From contig NZ_AEJB01000131.1 of assembly GCF_000331005.1 (NCBI RefSeq), forward strand, positions 1-57,194: 57,194 nt of DNA, given 5' to 3'. This document shows, piece by piece, positions 7,450 through 19,393 of this stretch; positions within the stretch are counted from its first letter, which is position 1, and each line of letters begins with the position of its first letter. This DNA comes from Streptomyces turgidiscabies Car8 (GTDB taxonomy: Bacteria > Actinomycetota > Actinomycetes > Streptomycetales > Streptomycetaceae). Below the pieces are notes generated by a model, which saw only the letters and a program-made list of their open reading frames with translations, ran no database searches and was not told where the DNA came from. The position numbers were made by a program, and so were the translations under genes.

Positions 7450-8178
7450 CTACCTCCGCTGCCCGTATCCCTTGAGCCGCTCCGCCGCCTCTCCCACCTG
7501 GTCCTCCGAGAGGAGCGTCGGGGACAGTCCGGGTACGGACGACGCCGTCAGCCAGACACGGCACATCCACTCCAGCTGGGCTGTGCGGTCGTACGCCTGG
7601 TCAAGGGTCGCGCCGTGGACGATCGTGCCGTGGTTCTGGAGGAGGCAGGCGGCGCGGCCGGCCAGGGCCCGGAGCATGTTCCCGGCCAGTTCCTCCGTGC
7701 CGTAGGTCGCGTACGGGGCTACTCGGACGGGTCCGCCGAGGTCGCCCGCCATGTAGTGGATCAGCGGCAGCTCTCGTACGAGTGTCGAGACGGCGGTCGC
7801 GTGGACGGCGTGGGTGTGGACGACCGCGCGGGCGTCGGTGGCGCGGTAGACGGCGAGATGCATGGGCAGTTCGCTCGTCGGGGTCAGGGTGCCGAGGATC
7901 TGGCGGCCGGTCAGATCGACGCCGACGATTCCCTCGGGGGTGAGCCGGTCGTACGGGACGCCGGACGGGGTGACCAGGACGGTGTCCCCGACGCGCACGG
8001 AGACGTTGCCGGAGGTGCCGACCACCAGACCGTCGGCCACCGTGCGGCGGGCCGTCGCGACGAGTGCCGCCCAGGCGCGCGCCGACTCGTCCGGCCCGGC
8101 GGGCCCCCGCACCGCCTCCGCGCCCGCTCCCGGCGCCTCGTCCCGCACGTCACGTCCGTCCTGCCGCTGCTCAGCCAT
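7450..8178 (-). CDS. Class II aldolase/adducin family protein (L-fuculose-phosphate aldolase-like)
   Basis: This 242-aa protein has the class II aldolase fold. GTSGNVSVRVGD opens the phosphate-binding region, and TPSGVPYDRLTPEG follows. The zinc ligands appear as HTHAVHA and the later QNHGTIVHG His. The family cleaves sugar phosphates such as L-fuculose-1-phosphate or dehydrates methylthioribulose-1-phosphate; no salvage gene nearby decides between them. The ATG at 8178 follows an AGGAT site. The frame remains open far upstream across the divergent phosphate transporter, but that extension is not coding. Confidence 0.87.
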   Translation of the reverse strand: MAEQRQDGRDVRDEAPGAGAEAVRGPAGPDESARAWAALVATARRTVADGLVVGTSGNVSVRVGDTVLVTPSGVPYDRLTPEGIVGVDLTGRQILGTLTPTSELPMHLAVYRATDARAVVHTHAVHATAVSTLVRELPLIHYMAGDLGGPVRVAPYATYGTEELAGNMLRALAGRAACLLQNHGTIVHGATLDQAYDRTAQLEWMCRVWLTASSVPGLSPTLLSEDQVGEAAERLKGYGQRR

Positions 8179-8658
8179 GCCCCGATCCTGCCAGGACGGC
8201 CGTGGAGGGGCGCCGGGCGTCGGCACCTCGGGGCGAACGCCGGGGACCGTGATCGTCGTCATCACGGGTAGGGCGGGGCGCCGCGTTCGTATACAACAAG
8301 GACACCCCGAGTCAGCAGCGAAATCGACCGGCTCACGGCCGCCGTCCCGTCGTCCACACGACCGCCCACCGGTGGAACACCTGCGCGAACAGCGGCAGCG
8401 CCTCCCACCTCGGGGCACGCGCTGTGGCCGGTCCGCTACAACGCGTCCGCCGCGGGCGAACCGCCGACCGGCGGCTGGAAATCCCGGCCGTTCCGGCAGT
8501 AAGGAAACAGGGGCTCGCCGGCGGGCGACCAGAACCTCTTCGACGGGACATCGGCCCAGCTCAGACGGTTCGCGGAGGGGTGGTCGGCACGGGCGCCGCT
8601 CGTCCGGCGGCCCGGGAGGAACGGCGCTCCGTTTCCGGCCACCCAGCATCCCCCACCA
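8179..8658. other. Intergenic region between divergent aldolase and phosphate transporter genes
   Basis: About 480 bases without a supportable gene. A TATAC-containing AT-richer patch near 8290 may hold the aldolase promoter. Short open frames on both strands lack ribosome binding sites and coding-type codon usage. Nothing else is recognised. Confidence 0.6.
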
Positions 8659-8680
8659 GTTCATCTTCCGTTCATCCAGG
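8659..8680 (+). promoter_or_regulatory. Candidate PHO box (PhoP operator) upstream of the phosphate transporter
   Basis: Two adjacent 11-bp units, GTTCATCTTCC and GTTCATCCAGG, share their first seven bases. The unit length and the GTTCAYC core match the PhoP direct-repeat operator of Streptomyces (consensus near GTTCACC). The box lies 48-69 bases upstream of the transporter ATG. PhoP control of pitH2 has been described in S. coelicolor as far as I recall. Confidence 0.7.
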
Positions 8681-8727
8681 TTGCCTACGGTCCAAGTGCC
8701 AATACCGTACGGAAGAAATCTGGGTAA

Positions 8728-9981
8728 ATGGAAAGCTTCTCGCTGATCCTCGCGATCGTGGTCGTCACCGCGCTTGCGTTCGATTTCACGAACGGTTTCC
8801 ACGACACCGCCAACGCGATGGCCACCACCATCTCGACCGGTGCGCTCAAGCCCAAGGTCGCGGTCGCCATGTCGGCCGTGCTCAACCTCGTGGGCGCCTT
8901 CCTTTCCGTCGAGGTCGCCAACACGATCTCCAAGGGCCTCGTGGACGAGAGCGGTATCCGTCCCGAGGTGATTTTCGCGGCGCTGGTCGGCGCGATCCTC
9001 TGGAACCTGCTGACCTGGCTGGTCGGGCTTCCGTCCAGTTCCTCGCACGCCCTGATGGGCGGTCTGATCGGCGCGACCATCGCCTCTGCGGGCACCGACG
9101 CCGTCCACGGCGACGTGCTGGTGACCAAGGTGCTGATCCCGGCGATCGCCGCCCCGCTGGTGGCGGGCATCGCGGCCATGCTGGCAACGCGGCTGTCGTA
9201 CAAGCTCGGCGCCAAGCGGGCCGAGGGCAAGGCGGCCGAGAAGGGTTTCCGGGCCGGCCAGATCGCCTCCGCGGGCCTGGTGTCCCTGGCCCACGGCACG
9301 AACGACGCGCAGAAGACGATGGGCATCATCACCCTCGCCCTGGTCGCCGGCGGCGCCGTCGCTCCCGACTCCGATCCCCCGGTGTGGGTCATCCTCTCCG
9401 CGGGCCTGGCCATCGCGCTCGGCACCTACCTGGGCGGCTGGCGCATCATCCGTACGATGGGCAAGGGTCTGACCGACCTTCAGCCCCAGCAGGGCTTCGC
9501 CGCCCAGACCAGTGCGGCGACGGTCATCCTGGCCTCCTCCCACCTCGGTTTCTCCCTCTCCACCACGCACTCCGTGTCCGGCTCGGTGATGGGCGCGGGC
9601 CTCGGCCGCAAGGGCGGCGTCGTCCGCTGGTCGACGGCGACCCGAATGTTCGTGGCCTGGGGACTGACACTGCCCGCCGCGGCTCTTGTTGGCGCGCTGG
9701 CGGAGTACGTCACCGGTTTCGGCAACTGGGGCACGGCTCTGGTGGCCCTCTTCCTCATCGCGTCGAGCACGGCGATCTGGCTCGTGTCGCGCCGCGAGGT
9801 CATCGACCACACCAACGTCAACCACGTCGAGGGCGAGACGACGGAGCCCCCCGGCGTCGTCACGACGGCCATCGCCGCTGTGACCCCGCCTCCGGCAGGC
9901 ACTGTCTCCGACGGCCTGACGGCCACCATCCCGGCCCCGCCGGCCGAGGTCGCCGCCCAGCCGTCGGCTCCGGCCCTCTGA
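8728..9981 (+). CDS. pitH2: Low-affinity inorganic phosphate transporter, Pit family
   Basis: This 417-aa polytopic membrane protein carries the two internally repeated PiT signatures: DFTNGFHDTANAMATTIS at about residue 18 and SLAHGTNDAQKTMGI in the second half. SSSSHALMGG and STTHSVSGSVMG loops follow them. About ten membrane segments are visible, and the C-terminal tail of about 55 residues is Pro/Ala-rich. It would import metal-phosphate by proton symport. The ATG at 8728 is preceded by GGAAGAA. The PHO-box-like repeat upstream suggests PhoP regulation. A small membrane protein follows after 46 bases and probably shares the transcript. Confidence 0.93.
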   Translation: MESFSLILAIVVVTALAFDFTNGFHDTANAMATTISTGALKPKVAVAMSAVLNLVGAFLSVEVANTISKGLVDESGIRPEVIFAALVGAILWNLLTWLVGLPSSSSHALMGGLIGATIASAGTDAVHGDVLVTKVLIPAIAAPLVAGIAAMLATRLSYKLGAKRAEGKAAEKGFRAGQIASAGLVSLAHGTNDAQKTMGIITLALVAGGAVAPDSDPPVWVILSAGLAIALGTYLGGWRIIRTMGKGLTDLQPQQGFAAQTSAATVILASSHLGFSLSTTHSVSGSVMGAGLGRKGGVVRWSTATRMFVAWGLTLPAAALVGALAEYVTGFGNWGTALVALFLIASSTAIWLVSRREVIDHTNVNHVEGETTEPPGVVTTAIAAVTPPPAGTVSDGLTATIPAPPAEVAAQPSAPAL

Positions 9982-10027
9982 GTCCGGTTCCGAGTCAAGG
10001 TCCTGGTCCGAGCAAGAAGGAAGCAAC

Positions 10028-10249
10028 ATGAAGATCGACTGGGCAGCCCTCGGCTCCGTCTTCGGCGTCAGTCTCGTCATCACCGTGGCCATGGTGGGCG
10101 TCTTCACCCTGGGCATCATCGGACTCTCCCACCGCGAACGGGCGGTAGCGCAGGGCGAGTCGGCGGGGCTGGCGGTCACCGGCGCGTACGCGTGCTTCGC
10201 CGCCTGCGCGGCGGTGGTGGCGTACGGCATCTATCTGATCGTGGCCTGA
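10028..10249 (+). CDS. Small two-helix membrane protein downstream of the phosphate transporter
   Basis: This 73-aa protein has two hydrophobic helices (about residues 10-33 and 48-71) joined by a charged SHRERAVAQGE loop. The ATG has an AAGGAAG site six bases upstream. Its position directly after pit and before a strong terminator makes it the last gene of a two-gene operon. A role as transporter accessory subunit is inference; I do not recognise a named family. Confidence 0.75.
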   Translation: MKIDWAALGSVFGVSLVITVAMVGVFTLGIIGLSHRERAVAQGESAGLAVTGAYACFAACAAVVAYGIYLIVA

Positions 10250-10268
10250 GCGCCGCGTACGTCCTCCT

Positions 10269-10324
10269 CGCCCGCCGTGACCGTGGCCGCCTCGCTGGTG
10301 GTCAGGGGCACGGCGGGCGTTTTT
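10269..10324 (+). terminator. Rho-independent terminator of the pit operon
   Basis: A perfect 11-bp stem (10269-10279 with 10309-10319, CGCCCGCCGTG/CACGGCGGGCG) encloses a 29-base loop and is followed at once by five T (10320-10324). It is the clearest intrinsic terminator in the window. Confidence 0.9.
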
Positions 10325-10382
10325 CGTCGCCCCGATCCGGTCGTGGTGTGGGGCTCAGCACAGTCCTCCCTTCCAGGTCAAC

Positions 10383-10521
10383 GGCAAGTTGACGGGTGTT
10401 CCGGGCCCGTGGTGGACTGCCGGAGCCATGTACGGCGGCAGAAGAGGAAGCCGGTGTGAATCCGGCGCGGTCCCGCCACTGTCACCGGGGTAGGTAACCC
10501 CGGGAGCCAGGAACTCTTGCC
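10383..10521 (+). promoter_or_regulatory. Cobalamin (B12) riboswitch
   Basis: The closing stem pairs GGCAAG (10383-10388) with CTTGCC (10516-10521). Inside are the conserved core GCCGGTGTGAATCCGGC, the GCGGTCCCGCCACTGT element and the B12 box AGCCAGGAACTC. All match the adenosylcobalamin riboswitch consensus. It precedes the cob operon and should reduce its expression when the coenzyme is abundant. A small hairpin (10538-10555) lies just before the ribosome binding site of the leader ORF, so control is probably at translation. A GTCCTC at 10363-10368 is complementary to that site, but this may be chance. Confidence 0.95.
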
Positions 10522-10572
10522 GCCGGTCTCGTCGAACCAGGGCGTGGACACCCTGAGTGAGGACATATCGCC

Positions 10573-10632
10573 ATGCTCGGCTGCCGTTCGAGGTTCAGCA
10601 CCGGATCGCTGCCCGATCCCACGGCCGGCTGA
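10573..10632 (+). CDS. 19-codon leader ORF between the B12 riboswitch and cobD
   Basis: The ATG at 10573 opens a 19-residue ORF, MLGCRSRFSTGSLPDPTAG, ending in TGA at 10630-10632. GAGGAC lies eight bases upstream of its ATG, at ideal spacing. The cobD ATG follows four bases after the leader stop, in another frame, and cobD has no ribosome binding site of its own. This arrangement implies translational coupling: the riboswitch would govern leader translation and so cobD. The peptide has no recognisable function. Expression is inferred. Confidence 0.55.
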   Translation: MLGCRSRFSTGSLPDPTAG

Positions 10633-10636
10633 GCCG

Positions 10637-11584
10637 ATGCGTGCCGATCGCGTTTTCGCGTACGGCGCCACCGCCGGACTCCTCGCTGATCTGATCCTGG
10701 GCGACCCTCGCCGCGGGCATCCGGTCGCCGCGTTCGGGCGGGCCGCCGGCGCCGTCGAACGGCTGCTGTGGCGGGACCACCGCGGGTGGGGCGCGCTGCA
10801 CACCGCCGTGTGTGTGGGAGGCGCCGTCTCCCTTGCCACGGCGGCCGGTTGCCTCGTACGTCCGTCCCGTACCGCTTCCGTCGCTCTCACCGCCGCCGCC
10901 ACCTGGGCCGTCGTCGGCGGCACCTCCCTGGGCCGGGAGGCGCGGGCCGTCGGCCGGTCGCTGGAGGCCGGGGACGTCGAGGGTGCGCGGGAGCGGCTGC
11001 CGCATCTGTGCGGGCGCGACCCGCAGGCGCTGGACTCCGACGGGATCGCCCGGGCCGTCGTCGAGTCCGTCGCCGAGAACACCTCCGACGCCGTGGTGGG
11101 CGCGCTGGTCTGGGGCGCCCTGGGTGGCGTGCCCGGGCTGGTCGGGTTCCGGGCCGTCAACACCCTTGACGCGATGGTGGGTCACCGGTCGGACCGCTAC
11201 CGGCGGTACGGGTGGGCCTCCGCCCGGCTGGACGATGTGGCGGGCTGGCCGGGGGCGCGGCTCACCGCCGTACTGGCCACTCTCACCGGCGGCGATCGCC
11301 GCGGGGCCGTACGGGCCTGGCGGGACGACGCCGGCAAGCATCCGAGCCCCAACGCCGGGCCCGTGGAGGCTTCTTTCGCGGGCGCCCTGGGCGTGCGGCT
11401 CGGCGGGACCCTGTCCTACGGCGGACGGGTCGAGCACCGGCCGGTGCTGAACCAGGAGGGGCGTTCCGTGGAGGTTCACGACATCGAGCGGGCCGTACGG
11501 CTGTCCCGTCGCGTAGGTCTGCTCGCGCTCGGCGTCAGTGTCGCCGCGCGGGTTCTCGCGAACGCGAAGGGGCGTGCCTCATGA
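10637..11584 (+). CDS. cobD: Adenosylcobinamide-phosphate synthase CobD/CbiB
   Basis: This 315-aa integral membrane enzyme attaches aminopropanol (or its phosphate) to adenosylcobyric acid. The N-terminal [20 protein letters not shown] is the CbiB signature, and [24 protein letters not shown] and [18 protein letters not shown] are also family hallmarks. Several membrane helices are visible. It is the first enzyme of the riboswitch-controlled operon, and its last bases overlap cobQ by ATGA. The start at 10637 lies four bases after the leader ORF stop. Longer starts in the same frame would run into the riboswitch. Confidence 0.93.
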   Translation: MRADRVFAYGATAGLLADLILGDPRRGHPVAAFGRAAGAVERLLWRDHRGWGALHTAVCVGGAVSLATAAGCLVRPSRTASVALTAAATWAVVGGTSLGREARAVGRSLEAGDVEGARERLPHLCGRDPQALDSDGIARAVVESVAENTSDAVVGALVWGALGGVPGLVGFRAVNTLDAMVGHRSDRYRRYGWASARLDDVAGWPGARLTAVLATLTGGDRRGAVRAWRDDAGKHPSPNAGPVEASFAGALGVRLGGTLSYGGRVEHRPVLNQEGRSVEVHDIERAVRLSRRVGLLALGVSVAARVLANAKGRAS

Positions 11585-13100
11585 GTGGCGGGGCCCTCGG
11601 TGGTGGGCTGCTCGTCGCGGGGACCACCTCCGACGCCGGTAAGAGTGTCGTCACCGCCGGGATCTGCCGGTGGCTGGTGCGGCAGGGGGTCAAGGTCGCG
11701 CCCTTCAAGGCGCAGAACATGTCCCTCAACTCCTTTGTCACGCGGGAGGGTGCCGAGATCGGGCGGGCGCAGGCCATGCAGGCGCAGGCGTGCCGGATCG
11801 AGCCGACGGCACTCATGAATCCCGTGCTGCTGAAGCCGGGGGGTGACCAGAGCAGTCAGGTCGTGCTCATGGGGAAGCCCGTGGGGGAAATGAGCGCCCG
11901 GGGCTATCACGGGGGACGGCAGCAGCGACTTCTCGGGACCGTGCTGGAGTGCCTCGCCGAACTGCGGGGCACGTATGACGCGGTGATCTGTGAGGGGGCC
12001 GGGAGCCCGGCTGAGATCAACCTCAGGCGGACCGACATCGTCAACATGGGAATCGCGCGCAACGCGCGGCTCCCCGTGCTCGTCGTCGGCGACATCGACC
12101 GTGGCGGTGTCTTCGCCTCCTTCTTCGGAACGGTCGCCCTGCTCTCCCCCGAGGACCAGGCGCTCGTTGCCGGGTTCCTCGTGAACAAGTTCCGGGGTGA
12201 CGTCTCCCTGCTGGAACCCGGGCTCGACATGCTCCTCGGCCTCACCGGACGGCCTACGTACGGTGTGCTGCCCTTCCGGCACGGCCTCGGTATCGACGAG
12301 GAGGACGGGCTTCGGGTCTCTCTGCGGGGGACGGTGCGGGAGTCGAACGTCTCGCCGCCCGTCGGGGAGGACGTGCTGCGGGTCGCCGTCTGCGCTGTCC
12401 CCCTGATGTCCAACTTCACCGACGTCGACGCCCTCGCCGCCGAACCGGGCGTCGTGGTGCGGTTCGTGGACCGGCCGGAGGAACTGGCCGACGCCGACCT
12501 CGTCGTCGTTCCGGGCACGCGGGGGACGGTCAAGGCGCTGGCGTGGCTGCGGGAGCGGGGGCTCGCCGACGCCATCAACCGCCGTGCCGCCGAGGGGCGG
12601 CCCGTGCTCGGCATCTGCGGTGGCTTCCAGATCCTCGGCGAGCACATCGAGGACGAGGTCGAGAGCCGGCAGGGTCGTGTCGCCGGGCTCGGGGTCCTGC
12701 CCGTGCGGGTGCGGTTCGCCCGGGAGAAGACCCTCACCCGGCCCGTCGGCACCGCCCTCGGCGAACACGTCGAGGGGTACGAGATCCATCACGGCGTCGC
12801 CGAAGTCACCGGCGGAGAACCTTTCTTGGACGGGTGCCGGGTCGGCGGCGTCTGGGGTACGCACTGGCACGGCTCGCTCGAATCCGACGGGTTCCGGCGG
12901 GCGTTCCTGCGCGAGGTGGCCGCCGCCGCGGGCCGCCGCTTCGTGCCGGCCGCCGACACCTCCTTCGCCGGGCTTCGCGAGGAACAGCTCGACCTGCTCG
13001 GCGATCTCGTCGAACAGCACGCGGACACCGACGCGCTCTGGCGACTCATCGAGTCGGGCGCGCCGCAAGGACTGCCCTTCATTCCACCGGGAGCACCCGC

Positions 13101-13104
<4 letters not shown>
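11581..13104 (+). CDS. cobQ: Cobyric acid synthase CobQ/CbiP
   Basis: This 507-aa glutamine amidotransferase amidates four side chains of adenosylcobyrinic a,c-diamide. The N-terminal ATP-binding domain carries [16 protein letters not shown] (about 10-25), KAQNMSLNS and [12 protein letters not shown]. The C-terminal class I GATase domain carries the nucleophile Cys346 in [11 protein letters not shown] and a His near 430 in HWHGSLES. The length is typical. The ATG overlaps the cobD stop and the TGA overlaps the cobN ATG, so translation is coupled on both sides. Confidence 0.95.
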
Positions 13105-16753
<3,649 letters not shown>

Positions 16754-16757
<4 letters not shown>

Positions 16758-18787
16758 GTACCCCCTTTCCTTTCACGGCCGTCGTCGGCCAGGACGACCT
16801 GCGGCTCGCGCTGCTGCTGAACGCCGTCTCGCCTGCGGTGGGCGGTGTACTGGTCCGCGGCGAGAAGGGCACCGCCAAGTCGACCGCCGTGCGCGCCCTT
16901 TCGGTGCTGCTGCCCGGGGTCGACGTCGTCGCCGGATGCCGGTTCTCGTGTGATCCCGGCGCGCCGGATCCGGCCTGTCCCGACGGGCCGCACGAGGGCG
17001 GGGCGTACGAGTCCCGGGCTGCCCGGATGGTCGAGCTGCCCGTCGGTGCCTCCGAGGACCGGCTCGTCGGGGCGCTCGACATCGAGCGGGCGCTCGCGGA
17101 GGGCGTGAAGTCCTTCGAGCCCGGACTGCTCGCCGACGCGCATCGAGGAATCCTGTACGTCGACGAGGTCAACCTGCTGCACGACCATCTCGTCGACCTG
17201 CTGCTGGACGCCGCCGCGATGGGCGCCTCCTACGTCGAACGTGAGGGTGTCTCCGTACGGCACGCGGCGAAGTTCCTGCTCGTCGGGACCATGAACCCGG
17301 AGGAGGGTGAGCTGCGGCCGCAGCTGCTCGACCGGTTCGGGCTGACCGTCGAGGTCGCGGCCTCGCGGGAGCCCGACCAGCGGGTCGAGGTCGTGCGGCG
17401 ACGGCTGGCGTACGACGACGATCCCACCGGGTTCGCCGCCCGGTGGGCCGACGAGGAGGCCGCCGTACGGGCCCGGATCGTCGCCGCGCGGGAGTTGTTG
17501 CCGTCGGTGCGGCTGGGTGACGGGGCGCTCAGGCAGATCGCGGCGACCTGTGCCGCCTTCGAGGTGGACGGGATGCGCGCCGACATCGTGATGGCGCGGA
17601 CGGCGGTCGCACTGGCCGCCTGGGCCGGGCGTACCGACGTGCTCGCGGAGGATGTCCGGCAGGCAGCGCTGCTCGCGTTGCCCCACCGGCGTCGGCGGAA
17701 CCCCTTTGACGCGCCCGGACTTGACGAGAACAAGCTCGACGAGACGTTGGAGGAGTTCGGCGGGCAGGGGTCGGGTCAGGGTGACGACGAGGATCCTGAT
17801 CCTGATCCCGGGTCGGACGGGCCCGGGGGTGGCGGTGGCCAGGCCCCGGAGTCCGACGGGCCGCAGGGGGACGACGCCGGTGCGCGGCCCGAGGCCGGGG
17901 AGGGCGGGGAGCCGCAGCCCTCGGGGGCCGGTTCCGGCGAGCAGCAGCCCGTACGGGCGGCCGAGCCCTTTCGTACCAAGGTGCTGAGTGTGCCCGGTGT
18001 GGGTGAGGGGACTGCCGGGCGGCGGTCGCGGGCGCTTACCGAGCGGGGGCGGACGACGGGGTCCCGGCGGCCCCAAGGGGCGCTCACCAAACTGCACCTG
18101 GCGGCCACCGTGCAGGCCGCGGCGCCGCATCAGCGGGCCCGGGGACGGGCCGGGCGCGGACTGGTCGTGCGGCGGGACGATCTTCGGCAGGCCACCCGGG
18201 AGGGGCGCGAGGGGAATCTGGTCCTGTTCGTCGTCGACGCCTCGGGGTCGATGGCCGCCCGGCAGCGGATGAGTGCTGTCAAAGGGGCTGTGCTGTCGTT
18301 GTTGCTCGACGCGTATCAGCGGCGGGACAAGGTGGGGCTCGTGACGTTTCGCGGGGCGGGGGCCGAGGTCGCGTTGCCGCCGACCTCTTCGGTCGACGCC
18401 GCTGCTGCCCGGCTGGAGTCCCTGCCCACCGGTGGGCGGACGCCGCTCGCGGCCGGGCTCCTCAAGGCGCATGACGTGCTGCGGGTCGAGCGGCTCCGGG
18501 ATCCGGCGCGGCGGGCGCTCGTGGTGGTCGTGACGGACGGGCGGGCCACCGGCGGGCCCGAGCCGGTCGCGCTCGGGGCACGGGCGGCCCGGTTGTTCGC
18601 GGCCGAGTCGATCGCCTCGGTCGTCGTCGACTGCGAGTCGGGGGCCGTGCGGCTCGGGTTGGCCGCTCAGCTCGCCGGCGACCTGGCGGGTACCGCCGTG
18701 ACGCTGGACGAGCTGCGGGCCGACTCGATCGCCGGGTTGGTCAGGGACGTACAGGGCGACAGGCACAGCAACAGGAGGGCCGCGTAA
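16754..18787 (+). CDS. Chelatase ATPase subunit, ChlI-ChlD fusion (cobaltochelatase partner)
   Basis: This 677-aa protein joins an AAA+ ChlI-like ATPase to a ChlD-like part. Walker A is GEKGTAKST (about residue 37) and Walker B is ILYVDEVNLL. A long acidic, Pro/Gly-rich linker (about 335-410) follows. The C-terminal von Willebrand A domain has the metal-binding DASGSM motif. In organisms without CobS/CobT such proteins are taken to power CobN, and the GTGA overlap with cobN supports this. The GTG at 16754 is the start consistent with the overlap. It ends in TAATG overlapping cobO. Confidence 0.9.
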
Positions 18788-19386
18788 TGCCTCAGGGACA
18801 GCCGAGTGTCGTACCGGAGGACTGTCTGACGACCAGGCAGCGGCGTAACCGGCCGCTGGTCGTCGTCCATACGGGGGTCGGGAAGGGCAAGTCGACCGCT
18901 GCTTTCGGGCTGGCGTTGCGCGCCTGGAATCAGGGGTGGCCCATCGGGGTGTTCCAGTTCGTCAAGTCGGCGAAGTGGAAGGTGGGCGAAGAGAACGCGC
19001 TTCGCGTGCTGGGGGCCAGCGGGGAGGGCGGCTCCGTCGACTGGCACAAGATGGGCGAGGGCTGGTCGTGGGTGCAGCGCGACGCGCAGCTCGACAACGA
19101 GGAGAAGGCCCGGGAGGGCTGGGAGCAGGTCAAGCGGGACCTCGCCGCCGAGACGTACAAGCTGTACGTGCTGGACGAGTTCGCCTACCCCATGCACTGG
19201 GGGTGGATCGACGTCGACGAGGTCGTCTCGGTGCTGCGGGACCGGCCGGGGACCCAGCATGTGGTGATCACCGGGCGGAACGCGCCGGAGAAGCTGGTGG
19301 AGTTCGCGGATCTGGTGACCGACATGTCGAAGGTCAAGCATCCGATGGACACCGGGCAGAAGGGGCAGCGGGGGATCGAGTGGTGA
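18787..19386 (+). CDS. cobO: Corrinoid adenosyltransferase CobO (CobA/BtuR type)
   Basis: This 199-aa enzyme transfers the 5'-deoxyadenosyl group of ATP to cobalt(I) corrinoid. The P-loop is GVGKGKST at residues 30-37. QFVKSAKWKVGEENAL, LYVLDEFAYPMHWGWID and VVITGRNAPEKLVEFADLVTDMS segments are characteristic. The ATG overlaps the previous stop by TAATG, so the two are translationally coupled. The order chelatase then adenosyltransferase follows pathway order. Confidence 0.95.
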   Translation: MPQGQPSVVPEDCLTTRQRRNRPLVVVHTGVGKGKSTAAFGLALRAWNQGWPIGVFQFVKSAKWKVGEENALRVLGASGEGGSVDWHKMGEGWSWVQRDAQLDNEEKAREGWEQVKRDLAAETYKLYVLDEFAYPMHWGWIDVDEVVSVLRDRPGTQHVVITGRNAPEKLVEFADLVTDMSKVKHPMDTGQKGQRGIEW

Positions 19387-19393
19387 CCACGCC

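Noticed and set aside
8436..8642. Short minus-strand frame between the aldolase and phosphate transporter genes
   Set aside because: No ribosome binding site, no similarity I recognise, and composition like non-coding DNA.
8179..10230. Upstream extension of the class II aldolase frame
   Set aside because: The extension runs antisense through the phosphate transporter, and the real start at 8178 has a ribosome binding site and the usual family length.
10363..10368. Anti-ribosome-binding-site pairing of GTCCTC with GAGGAC at 10559-10564 as the riboswitch switch
   Set aside because: The element lies outside the closing stem of the aptamer and is only six bases long, so chance is likely. The hairpin at 10538-10555 is a better candidate.
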